Positions 1 through 8,892 of a DNA stretch of 64,000 nt are shown here, one piece after another. The position numbers were made by a program, and so were the translations under genes. Every line of letters begins with the position of its first letter. Positions within the stretch are counted from its first letter, which is position 1. The stretch covers positions 19,515,298-19,579,297 of the forward strand of contig OX637342.1 in NCBI GenBank assembly GCA_951799405.1. The letters are read 5' to 3'. This DNA is from Agapetus fuscipes. Its lineage: Eukaryota; Arthropoda; Insecta; Trichoptera; Glossosomatidae. Below the pieces are notes generated by a model. That model was not told where the DNA came from. It saw only the letters and a list, made by a program, of their open reading frames with translations, and did no database searches.

Positions 1-175
1 CGAGGTTTGTAAAATCTCCTGTAACTTATAAACTGATGATAGTAGGATAACTGTTATTAACAAAAAATTGAGCCAAATATATTTGTTTTTGATATAAAGT
101 ATAAAAATATAATTATGTTATAAATTAAAAGTTTTTTGGCTAGTTATGTAAAAAAGTGCCCAATGGTCCCCTATC

Positions 176-300
176 TCCCCTACACATTCAGCATTCGTAA
201 GTGCGAACTTACACGTGCCTGTTTGTGGGCATGCATTTGATATGAGTTTTGAATGTTTATATTTCATTGCAACTTAGATTCTAGATTATTATAGATGGTC
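176..300 (+). repeat. LINE 3'-UTR fragment (TTAGA-tail family)
   Basis: The stretch carries the hallmarks of a 3' end seen about 20 times in this window: an 'agcgcgaac/agtgcgaac' motif, a 'tgtttgtgggcatgcat' block, and an end in 'gcaacttagat'. The full-length reference is the RTE-like copy at 19625-20665. It is truncated at both sides. Confidence 0.7.
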
Positions 301-504
301 ATTGAACCCTTCTGTATGCAAACTAGGACTTTGTAATGTGGGTAAACTTTTTAGTTTTATTTTGAAAAAGTAACGACTGATTATTATTGGTTTATATAAA
401 ATTTTAAGAATCACAGCCTTTTTTGTAATTTTAACCCTTTGACTACAAGACCTTGATTATGCCGCTACAGAATCCCTCTTGGAGGTTGTGGGTTGAAAAT
501 GAGT

Positions 505-568
505 CTCAAACTCACACACCCACACACACACAAATACACACATACACGCACACACACACACGCACACA
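505..568. repeat. (CA)n microsatellite
   Basis: This is an imperfect CA-dinucleotide run with occasional C and T interruptions. The antisense reading gives a Cys/Val-rich spurious ORF that should not be annotated. Confidence 0.95.
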
Positions 569-857
569 GTGACTGGAGACCTATAAGAACAGGCAAGACC
601 AAGTTTAGGCTCCAGCCCTCCAAAATAAAGTTTGTTCAATAAATAGTTAAATGTATTTCATTTATTACAGAAAATTATTGTATTTATCTATAGAAATAAA
701 ATTATTATTATTATTACTACCAAGAAAATTACGAAAACATTTTGTATGGAAAAACTTTCACTTTGTATGGTGGCTATACTTTTGATTCACTTTTTGGAAA
801 AAATAATGATGGCAATTTATCATTATTGTTTTACATTTGTACTACATTATTTTTTTA

Positions 858-1480
858 TTAACCCTCTAACTGCCGAGAATTTTTCCATTATTTTTTTCTT
901 TTATATGGCAACTCCCTAAACCGAGACTTTGATGAAGAAATTATTATAATTATTAAATAGCTCTATTTTATAAATGGATTCACAAAAGTTTTAAGAAAAA
1001 TCGTATGAGCCGTTTTTGAGAAAATCGCATTTTAAATTTTCAGCTCTTCGGAAGCCATCTTGAATTTTCAAAAAAGTAAAAAATCTTTCAGGATGAATTA
1101 AAGTGGTAAAGTTGTTCTTTCTGTCAAGTTCAAAACAAATTTAAATATCATGTATTTTAATGGGTTGTTGTTCTATTTTTGTTTTCAAATTTGAGGTCGT
1201 GTAAACGGTGCTTTATAATATTTTTTTCAAAAAATTTTATTTTTATTTTGTAGAAATTTATGTTTATAATATTGTGGAACATAAATTTTTTGTTAACCCT
1301 TTGACTTTCGAGAAAATCACAATCGTTTGTTTTTTTTTATATGGCAACCCATAGATACAGATTAGTAAGAGTATTGCCATTACTAATTTATTAAATTAAA
1401 AAATATTTGGTGGCAATTCTGAAAATTAAAAAAAAAATCTTGGAGCCGTTTTTGAGAAAAGTTCAGTATTATGTTTTTTT
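858..1480. repeat. Two diverged copies of an AT-rich ~430-bp unit
   Basis: Similar blocks occur at about 858-1065 and 1293-1480. Each starts near 'ttaaccctnt.actttcgag', has a 'tttatatggcaac' block, and ends in 'agccgtttttgagaaaa'. A third start-like block, 'ttaaccctttgacta', sits near 431. The family is unknown and no coding potential is visible. Confidence 0.5.
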
Positions 1481-1502
1481 TTTATCGCAGCCGTCCGTAT
1501 AG

Positions 1503-1822
1503 TCCGGTCGATAGCTCAGGTGGTAGAGTGCTTGCATTCCATGCCGAAAGCTCGGGTTCGAATCCCACCGAGGGTGTCAGAAATGATTTCCCGTTTCGGT
1601 GTTTATTTCAAACCCCAAAATAAAATACCGGCAAGGTTTACTCAGCATTCACAAGAAATGAGTACCAGCACTCTCGGGAGCTGGGAAACCTCCACTTCAA
1701 CTGAAGTGGTTGGCGTAAGGCCGGCCCCCTTACCTGTAAAAATAAATAGGTTCAACTCGCCACATGCGACCCCTTCGGGGATAACGCGGCAAGAAGTTAC
1801 ACTATATGTGTAGCTTAGTTGC
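1503..1822 (+). mobile_element. tRNA-derived SINE, family B (fullest copy)
   Basis: The 5' head (about 1503-1577) is tRNA-like. It has an A-box-like 'tagctcaggtggtagag' and a perfect B-box 'ggttcgaatcc', the internal RNA polymerase III promoter of tRNA-derived SINEs. The unrelated body runs through 'ccggcaaggttt', 'cacaagaaatgagtacc' and 'ctcgggagctgggaaacc' to the 3' block 'ccccttcggggataacgcgg' near 1771. Related pieces occur at 2030-2240, 6060, 8150, 18295 and 58860, which supports a dispersed family rather than a functional tRNA gene. Confidence 0.8.
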
Positions 1823-2029
1823 GTTTTTTTAGCCATCTTGGAGATTGAAAGATAGTGTTTTTTGGCATGTCCTGCACCAGGACAACTCATTTCCGTGAAA
1901 ACCTCGAAAAAAAATTCACACCAAATCAAAACATTCTTTATAGCCTTCAGCTATAGCAAGAAAGTAAAAATAAAACGTAGGAAGGGAGGCGCGGAAAAAA
2001 ATTTTTTTTTTTAGGGAGGCAGTACCTAA

Positions 2030-2125
2030 GGGCCTTTCTGACACCCTAGGTGGGAATCGAATCTTAGGCCTCGGCATGGAATGCAAGCATTCTATCAACT
2101 GAGTTATCCACCAAACTATCTATCT
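2030..2125 (-). mobile_element. SINE family B, head fragment
   Basis: The minus strand repeats the tRNA-like head of the 1503 copy, with the shared 'gcttgcattccatgccg' block and a B-box variant 'gattcgattccc'. The body is missing. Confidence 0.7.
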
Positions 2126-2145
2126 CCTGACACAAAATCATAAGA

Positions 2146-2240
2146 GCGGCAAGGTATTCACAAAAAATAAAAACCCCGCATCAAGTTGTGCGGTTGGCCT
2201 ACCTTGGCTCCTTACCCGTGAAAATAAATCATGAGAAACT
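2146..2240 (+). mobile_element. SINE family B, body fragment
   Basis: It matches the body of the 1503 copy in order: 'ggcaaggtattcaca', 'gcggttggcctacc' and 'ccttacccgtgaaaataaat'. It is diverged and lies opposite in strand to the adjacent head fragment, so they are two insertions or a rearranged copy. Confidence 0.55.
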
Positions 2241-2554
2241 TGACTGTTCATTCTCTAGCTTGAAAAGGGCAGAGAAACAAGATGTGGGCGATTATTCCAC
2301 TTGAAATTTCGGTACAAAAAGGGAAGCAAGCTTGCTGAACATGCAGTCAAGATGCAACTTCCTTATTAAAGAAAAAACTGCACGTCTACGCGCATGCGCT
2401 ATCGTGTTACGCATGTAACGTGTCATGTTGACATTCAACAACATGGCGGCGATGAATTTCGGTTGAAATAATAAATGGTTCACATCGTACAATGTTTGGT
2501 TGAAGAGCGCACATTCACACAGATTTGATGAAACCTTCACAAGGACACTTGTTC

Positions 2555-2735
2555 TGGCATAATGCTTGTTCTGGCATAATGCACTCAGCCAATGAATCGA
2601 CATAGATAAAATTGTGGCGTCACATATCCAAGTTGAAAGTAAAAAGCAAACATATATTTTGTAATTGGTTGCCAAGGAATGTTGTCCCATACAAGTGTGA
2701 CATTTATCTGCTTAGAAAAAAGTTCTAAATTCAAA
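2555..2735 (+). repeat. Dispersed ~180-bp repeat (copy 1 of 3)
   Basis: The unit shares 'aaaattgtggcg', 'ttttgtaattggttg', a 'tgtgaca/tgtgatg' block and 'gagaaaaaa' in the same order and spacing with 5500-5675 and 19290-19440. The unit has no ORF; I could not assign a family. Confidence 0.55.
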
Positions 2736-2841
2736 TTCGAACCCATCGGATTCAATTTCATAAATATAAGCGTAGGTTAAAACCATCGATATGAATTTTA
2801 GCTCCATGCATGGAGTTGTTCTTATATACCGATGTCTCCAT

Positions 2842-3273
2842 TTTTTTTTTTTTTTATATTATCAGGATGATTTATTTGGTGAGCGTTGTTTTTGTGTGTA
2901 TCATACCTCAAGAGCTCTCTGCGAGCTTGGTTGTCGCTGTAGTAATCGCCAATTCTCAAGCAAGACCCAGTTGTTGTAAGGTTGGATGGACCTTTCAGTG
3001 ACCGGTCTTTGGTAAAGGTTTATGAATTTTTCAACTCAGCAAAGAGCGCATTCGAAATATAAATGGTATATTTTTTGTGCTCCGCCGGGATTCGAATCCA
3101 CAACCTTCCATTTACGAATCCGAAGTGTTGCCACTGGACTACGAACCGGTCCAAGATGCCAACGACACGCAGTGTACCTGAGCGGTAACCCATCCAAGTA
3201 CTATCCGCGCCCAATGTTGCTTAACTTCGGTGATCTATGGGAACCGGTGCTTTCAACATGGTAACGTCGTTGA
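2842..3273 (-). mobile_element. Composite 5S/tRNA SINE (family A) inserted in the satellite
   Basis: Read on the minus strand it starts with a full-length 5S rRNA-like head (to about 3158). A tRNA-like module follows (about 3150-3078, with 'ggattcgaatcccgg' as B box), then a conserved body ('caactgggtcttgcttgag' region), and it ends in 'aaataaatcatcc' plus a poly-A run. Both junctions fall inside one satellite monomer ('ctcCAT' before, 'CATGCATGG' after), giving a likely CAT target duplication. The 5S and tRNA parts therefore appear to have moved as one unit. Other family-A copies (16075, 26484, 28050) lack the 5S head. Confidence 0.8.
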
Positions 3274-3274
3274 C
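3158..3274 (-). pseudogene. 5S rRNA-derived head of the composite SINE
   Basis: The minus strand begins 'gtcaacgac', contains 'gttaagcaacattgggcgcgg' minus its last base as an A-box/intermediate-element region, then 'agtacttggatgggt' (C-box region), and ends 'cgtgtcgttggc'. This is the full order and length (117 bp) of a eukaryotic 5S rRNA. It is fused directly to SINE sequence with no terminator T-run at its 3' end, so I call it SINE-borne, not a working 5S gene. Confidence 0.85.
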
Positions 3275-3356
3275 ATGCATGGAGTTGTTCTTATATATCG
3301 ATGTCTCCATGCATGGAGTTGTTCTTATACATCGATGTCTCCATGCATGGAGTTGT

Positions 3357-3437
3357 TAATAATAAAAATAATAATAATAATTGGACAATTTGTATACAGC
3401 GCCGTTTAGTGGCACTAGCCACCCCAAGGGCGCTTTG
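3357..3437 (-). repeat. Short insertion in the satellite, LINE 3'-end-like
   Basis: About 80 bp begin with a (TAA)n run followed by 'cagcgccgtttagtggcac'. They split a satellite monomer between 'ggagttgtt' and 'gttcttat', with a 'gtt' repeated at both sides. A simple-repeat end plus a short duplication suggests a truncated retroposon; the family is not identified. Confidence 0.4.
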
Positions 3438-4174
3438 TTCTTATATATCGATGTCTCCATGCATGGAGTTGTTCTTATATATCGATGTCTCCATGCATGG
3501 AGTTGTTCTTATATATCGATGACTCGATGCATGGAGTTGTTCTTTTATATCGATGTCTCCATGCATGGAGTTGTTCTTATATATCGATGACTCCATGCAT
3601 GGAGTTGTTCTTACTCGTATATATCGATGACTCCATGCATGGAGTTGTTCTTATACAACGATGTCTCCATGCATGGAGTTGTTCTTATATTATATCGATG
3701 TCTCCATGCATGGAGTTGTTCTTATATTATATCGATGTCTCCATGCATGGAGTTGTTCTTATATTATATCGATGTCTCCATGCATGGAGTTGTTCTTACT
3801 CGTATATATCGATGACTCCATGCATGGAGTTGTTCTTATATTATATCGATGTCTCCATGCATGGAGTTGTTCTTATATTATATCGATGTCTCCATGCATG
3901 GAGTTGTTCTTATATATCGATGTCTCCATGCATGGAGTTGTTCTTATATTATATCGATGTCTCCATGCATGGAGTTGTTCTTATATTATATCGATGTCTC
4001 CATGCATGGAGTTGTTCTTATATTATATCGATGTCTCCATGCATGGAGGCTCGGAGGCGTTAGAACTGTGAAATGGGCCCCGCATACATTTTAAAATGTT
4101 TGTTTTCTCGGCAAACTTCAATTTTGTTGTGTAGGTATGGAAATTTGTCCGTACACAAATTTGTATGGAATTTT

Positions 4175-4390
4175 GCAGAGCTCCTTGAGGCTGACCCCCC
4201 GTGCTCTAAAAATTAGTTCGCTTTTGCAGGAGTTGCAAGGTTTATGTTCATGTGAGGTTTTGTTTATTTGTATGCACACATGCAGAATGCGTAGGTGCGA
4301 ACCTACATGTGCCTGTCTGTGGGCATGCATTTAATATGAGCCTTAAATGTTAACATATCTTTGCAGCTTAGATTATAGATAGATGTGTTA
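4175..4390 (+). repeat. LINE 3'-UTR fragment (TTAGA-tail family)
   Basis: The stretch shows the family order 'gctgaccccccgtgct', 'ggagttgcaaggtttatgtt', 'gaacctacatgtgcctgtct', 'gtgggcatgcattt' and 'gcagcttagattatagat'. It has no coding part. Confidence 0.75.
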
Positions 4391-4449
4391 CAGTCATCGA
4401 TATAATATGGTTACAGTACCCAAAACTGTCAGTGTGCAACAAGTCGCTC

Positions 4450-4693
4450 CCCCAGTTCTTGTTTATCGTATACGCCAATCTTGTCAAATATGACTTTTTC
4501 ATGCAGTTGATTTATGAATCAAATTCTACACAATCTGAGCTAAGAAAAACCGTAAAATTCGACAATGTAAAAGTTCTTTTAAATATTTTTTTAATAAATT
4601 TCTTGTTTTCATAAGACACATTGGTCCAGTACACATGCAAACATTGCACATGTAAAATTTTCTCAATTCCGTATACGATAAACAAGAACTAAG
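4450..4693. mobile_element. Short TIR transposon (MITE), copy 1 of 2
   Basis: Terminal inverted repeats of about 22 bp, 'agttcttgtttatcgtatacg', bound a 245-bp AT-rich non-coding core. A second copy with the same core lies at 58005-58245 with terminal changes (tatcgtatac to tgccgtatag) that are matched in both of its TIRs. The target duplication is not clear. Confidence 0.8.
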
Positions 4694-5155
4694 GCAGCGA
4701 AGTGTCTGGTTGACAAGTGGCCAGTGGTTAGTGGTTAGTGGTTAGTGGCAGAGTTAGTGATCATTGAGAGTGGCTGCTGGTGACGTGACGGCTCATGGCT
4801 GCTGAGGTCTGTACTGTGGTAGTTTCCACTGTAGGTACCACTGCACCGCCGCCCGCCCAAATCAGCTCCCACCCTTTTTAACTCGCTTAAATAAGCAGGG
4901 GCGCAACAGGTTCTTTCTGCGTACTCCATTTAAGGGCCCTGTCTCATTTTTAAGTCATAAAATTAAATGCTTATCGAATGAAGAATAAATATAAACAATA
5001 AGTTCCTATACCTCGGTGGCACGCAAAAGCGGCGAAATTCTCAAAATATTGAGCCAGGGCCGCATGCAGAATCTCAACATGGCTTCAAGAAACATTGCCC
5101 TAAGTTATTCAAGTTAAAGAGATACAATATACTTTTATTATCTATAATATATACC
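4694..5155. other. No recognised gene
   Basis: It holds a small (GTTAGTG)n run near 4722-4750 and otherwise unique-looking sequence. Near 5000-5095 the minus strand has a short open stretch ending at a GTATAG donor-like site, too short to support as an exon. Confidence 0.5.
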
Positions 5156-5159
5156 TACT

Positions 5160-5360
5160 ATAATATAAGTTGCAAAGATATATTGACCTTCAAAATTCAT
5201 ATTAAATACATGCCCACAAACAGACACGTTTAAGTTCGCGCTTACAAATGCTGCAAGTGTACTAACAAATTAAAAGCCAAACCTCAAATGAACATTAAAA
5301 CTCTGCAAATTTTACTGTACTTCCCTGAAACAGGGCTGACATTGGCCAAGTTAACATTTC
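5160..5360 (-). repeat. LINE 3'-UTR fragment (TTAGA-tail family)
   Basis: The minus strand gives the family blocks 'tcagggaagtac', 'gaggtttggctttt', 'gcgcgaactta' and 'tgtttgtgggcatg'. It is diverged. Confidence 0.75.
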
Positions 5361-5499
5361 TTACTCATATAGTGTATTAGCCTCATACCAATCTATCATC
5401 ATACATAATTTACAAAAATTATCAGCACGTGGACTTTAGTGTCTCCCCTAGCTGCTGTCTAGGGAGGCAATATCAATAGACTCGGGAGTCTGGACAAAG

Positions 5500-5675
5500 T
5501 CCACGGCCAAGAAATTGTGACGAAACATGGCTGGGTTTGCTAGAGAAACGGTTAATTAGTAATTTGTGATTGGTTGCTAAAAACCACAAAGAGGTTAGAC
5601 CTGTGACCTTTGCCGGCCGAGAAAAAAAATGCAAATTTTGGACCGAGTCCTCTTATGAACTGATAGGGCACTTTA
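5500..5675 (+). repeat. Dispersed ~180-bp repeat (copy 2 of 3)
   Basis: It shares 'aaattgtgac', 'aatttgtgattggttg', 'cctgtgacctttgccggccgag' in parts, and 'aaaaaaaatgcaaatttt' with the copies at 2555 and 19290. It is non-coding. Confidence 0.55.
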
Positions 5676-5779
5676 GTCCATAGCAGCACATTGTAAACAC
5701 ACAAGCCCAAAGACAACACTTTCATGTCGATAAATAAGTGATGGTGTCGCCATGTTGACTACTCCTGCATTTCTCCACG

Positions 5780-5870
5780 CAGTGACACAGTGAAGTGGCT
5801 AGCGTCAGTTGCATTAACCAGACGCGGCCCGGGTTCGATTCCCACAATCCCCGACTAATCGCGCACACAT
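5780..5870 (+). mobile_element. tRNA-like SINE head
   Basis: An A-box-like 'tggctagcgtcagttgc' and a good B box 'gggttcgattcccaca' are spaced as in tRNA genes, but no acceptor-stem pairing is evident. It resembles the promoter head of a third SINE family. Confidence 0.45.
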
Positions 5871-6059
5871 CGCGCTTATACATGTTGCGTGCTGGGTACA
5901 TGTGAGCCCTTAAACAGAACAAGGCGACCACTGTTTAGTGTAGTTTGACAGTTCGGTTTATCCAACAGATGATACCTACGGTGAGAGCTTTCATGAAATG
6001 CCACATCGTGCAGAAGCAAAGACGGCCATCTAGGATTTTGTTTAGAAAATGAGATAAAT

Positions 6060-6140
6060 ATATATGATGCAACGCATCTAAGTTGCACACGTAGGTCACC
6101 TTCTAACCGCGTTGTCCCCGAAGGAATTGTATGTGGCATA
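6060..6140 (-). mobile_element. SINE family B, 3'-end fragment
   Basis: It matches the 3' end of the 1503 copy on the minus strand: 'ccacatacaattccttcggg', 'gacaacgcggttagaag' and 'aacttagatgcgtt'. Confidence 0.6.
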
Positions 6141-6536
6141 TGGAACCTATTTTCGGTAGGCAGGCGATTTGCAAAGGTAAAAGTTGCTGGCTTACAAAAT
6201 AGTCGTCTACAGGGCGAAGGGGTAAAAACGCATTTTAAGAAAAAATATCGTTCTTTAATACTTCGAAACAAAAACAAAATATCGATATTTAAAAATATGT
6301 AATTGATTGGAAATTTGTACGTGAAATTCATTTCTCGCATATTACAATGTACTAGGATCTTGACTTGGAAATATTACGTCCAACTGAAATCAGAGCTTTG
6401 AATAATTATAACAATTATTTTGTTTTAATTTAACCCAAGTAAAATTGTACACGTACCTTTACCTACATATTAAATTATTTTGCTAATTCTACCAGGATTC
6501 TACCAGGATTCTACCAGGATTCTACCTAATTCTACC

Positions 6537-7270
6537 GGCTAGGGTTTGTTAAAGTGAATTTGGTTTTATGATTTAGTTTTTTATGTCCATGTATATATTG
6601 TTATTTTTATTCTATTTATTGTTATTATATTGTTATTTAGTTTTTTATGTCCATGTATATATTGTTATTTTTATTCTTTGATTTTAAAAAATGTAATTTG
6701 TCATGTATGTTCCTTGACTTATAGGTTGTTATGCGGCTGACCACCCATAATATAAAAATTGGTTCACTTTGCCAATGTCACCCCTGTTTCAGGGAAGGAC
6801 GGCAAGAGTTGCAAGGCTTATGTTCATTCGAGATTGGGTTTTTATATTGTAGGTCCACATGCGGCATGTGTTAGCGCGAAATTATACATATCTGCTTGTG
6901 GGAATGCATTTAGTATAAATCTTAAATGATATATATCTTTGCAGCTTAGATTAGATTAGATTAGATTAGATTATTCTTTGATTTTAAAAAATGTAATTTG
7001 TCATGTATGTTCCTTGACTTATAGGTTGTTATGCGGCTGACCACCCATAATATAAAAATTGGTTCACTTTGCCAATGTCACCCCTGTTTCAGGGAAGGAC
7101 GGCAAGAGTTGCAAGGCTTATGTTCATTTGAGATTGGGTTTTTATATTGTAGGTCCACATGCGGCATGTGTTAGCGCGAAATTATACATATCTGCTTGTG
7201 GGAATGCATTTAGTATAAATCTTAAATGATATATATCTTTGCAGCTTAGATTAGATTAGATTAGATTAGA
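6537..7270 (+). repeat. LINE 3' UTR with a 300-bp tandem duplication
   Basis: The copy starts at 'cggctagggtttgttaa', the block that follows the RT stop codon in the 19625 element, so it is a long 3'-UTR segment. Bases 6671-6970 are repeated at 6971-7270 with a period of exactly 300; I saw one difference (cattcg versus catttg). Both units end in a (TTAGA)n tail. A smaller ~60-bp duplication ('tttagttttttatgtccatg') precedes them. Confidence 0.85.
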
Positions 7271-7741
7271 TACCAGGAGTATTATCTTATTTTGCATTTA
7301 AACGACGTGTTTACAACATGCAATAAGTGTGTTCAGGACTTCAACTTCAAAAGATGACAGATAAAAAAACTTTGTTTGGATGAGAGACTAGCGCCTCTGG
7401 CGCTCAGATTTGGAAATAATCCGGCCGAACGATGAGGTTTATTTTCGCTCCCTTTTCAATTTTCCGACCTCATTAATGCGTGTGACTATATTTTGTACCT
7501 ACCTCCTGCCTAGTAACTGGCGACATCTATCATTCATTTGTCATAAGCCAACTAAAATAAACTCCAGTCACCGCTTGCAATTGTTTTTAAGTATTAAGTC
7601 GCAATGGCGTCCTTGTCCTTCTGGTGGATTATCCTGTAGAGGGAATGAGACGACGCTATGGAACGTAACAGGGAGCAGCGATTGTGATAATTGTATTTTT
7701 CGTAACGCGCTCCGAATGTACCAGTAGCGGCCTGTTTATAT
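7271..7741. other. No recognised gene
   Basis: I saw no domain, exon signal or repeat here beyond short AT-rich stretches. It directly precedes the solo LTR. Confidence 0.4.
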
Positions 7742-8050
7742 TGATACGGCACACTTTTTTGTGCAGGCCCTGAATTTCGCCATCCGTCGAACTCCTTGAC
7801 AAAACTTAACCCTACACGCTGATTGGCCGGCGTTCGGCAGGACACCGGCCGAGCCGGATTTACTGTAACAAAATTTATGTGTTTTATTGTAATAAAAAGG
7901 GAATAATTCGTCACAAGGTTTGTCGGCCTGTTGGCCCGAAGACCGATTCTGTCTGTAACAACTTGTACTGAAAAGAGAAAAATAAAAAGAAACGAAAGTA
8001 AAACATTCAACCAAGTCTTCCTCATTATTGATTTTGAAGAGAGGGTATCA
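7742..8050 (-). mobile_element. Solo LTR of gag-only family 1
   Basis: This is a 309-bp LTR with inverted termini TGATAC...GTATCA, homologous to the LTRs of the complete element 500 bp downstream. It has the same terminal sequence and the same inner blocks ('cggccaatcagcgtgtaggg' on one strand). It has a 4-bp ATAT on both flanks, consistent with a target duplication left after LTR-LTR recombination. By terminal sequence it is read on the + strand as the family element is read on -, so it lies opposite to the 5'-3' order of the LTR at 8547 as printed. Confidence 0.85.
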
Positions 8051-8149
8051 ATATATTATTATGTAAGGTTGCAATCTACACAGTCTGATAGGCTGTCATA
8101 GAGCTCTACAGACTTCCTTCACAAAAAACGAACGCCTTGCTGAGTTCTC

Positions 8150-8365
8150 CCCGAGGGATCGCATGTTGCGAGTGAACTCATTTATTTTCATAGGTAAGGG
8201 CGCCGGCCTTCCGCTTCAGCTTCCCACTTCAGTTTAGGTGGGGTTTTCCAGGTCCCGAGGGGGCTGGTACTCATTTCTTGTGAAGGCTGAGTAGACATTG
8301 CCGGTATTTTATTTTGGGTTTGAAATAAACACCGAAACGGGAAATCATTTCTGATACCCTCGGCG
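8150..8365 (-). mobile_element. SINE family B, partial
   Basis: The minus strand matches the 1503 copy from 'gggtatcagaaatgatttcc' through 'caccgaaacggg'-type sequence to 'ccccgagggatcgcatg'. The tRNA-like head is lost at about 8365. Confidence 0.75.
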
Positions 8366-8546
8366 GGGAAACGGAGTGCCATTGGCAAAAGTGAAGGATA
8401 TTATAATTTTACTTCTCGATTCACTTTAAGCCCTTGGTGAACCAGTCTAATAATTCAATGAAGATTTAACGACATCAAGAATTAAACGAAAATATATGTC
8501 AAAACAATATCAACCAATAGAAATATCTCCTTCAGTTATCGTTTAT

Positions 8547-8855
8547 TGATACCCTCTCTTCAATAATGAGGAAGACTTGATTGAAGGGTTTTTCTTTACT
8601 TTCGTTTTTTTTATTCTCTTTTTCTCTTTTCAGTACAAGTTACTAACAGAACCGGTCTTCGGGCCAACAGGCCGACAACCTTGTGACAAATTATTCCCTT
8701 TTTATTACAATAAAACACATAAATTTTGTTACAGTAATTTCGGCTCGGCCGGTATCTTGCCGAACGCCGGCCAATCAGCGTGTAGGGTTAAGTTTTGTCA
8801 AGGAGTTCGACGGATGGCGAAATTCAAGGCCTACACAAAAAAGTGTGCCGTATCA
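8547..8855 (-). repeat. 3' LTR of gag-only family 1
   Basis: It is 309 bp and near-identical to the other LTR except in the 'cttcaa..gacttg' segment. This copy has lost about 6 bases there relative to the solo LTR at 7742, while the 5' LTR carries a different deletion in the same segment. Confidence 0.9.
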
Positions 8856-8892
8856 ATTCCCACCGTCTTCTGTTGACAAAACTTAACCCTCC

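Larger units (their letters stand above)
2798..4048. repeat. 34-42 bp tandem satellite with a 14-bp palindrome
   Basis: About 20 monomers consist of 'ctccatgcatggag' (a perfect 14-bp palindrome), 'ttgttctta', a variable AT spacer (tata, tattata or ctcgtatata) and 'tcgatgtct'. Monomer length varies only through the spacer. The array is interrupted by a composite SINE (2842-3273) and a short insertion (3357-3437). All open frames in it are by-products of the repeat. Confidence 0.95.

Noticed and set aside
1503..1577. Functional tRNA gene
   Set aside because: It has A and B boxes, but it continues into a SINE body and dispersed relatives exist; acceptor-stem pairing is not convincing.
3301..4094. 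Overlapping ORFs up to 192 residues with a repeated MSPCMELFLYIDV-like phrase
   Set aside because: They are produced by the tandem satellite being open in three frames; unit-length changes shift the frame freely.
6945..7270. (TTAGA)n runs as telomeric repeats
   Set aside because: The arthropod telomere unit is TTAGG. These runs always end a LINE 3' UTR, so they are retroposon tails.
8577..8876. 99-residue plus-strand ORF with a twin at 10311-10733
   Set aside because: It lies in the LTRs of the gag-only element and is copied in both; no domain. It is an LTR by-product.
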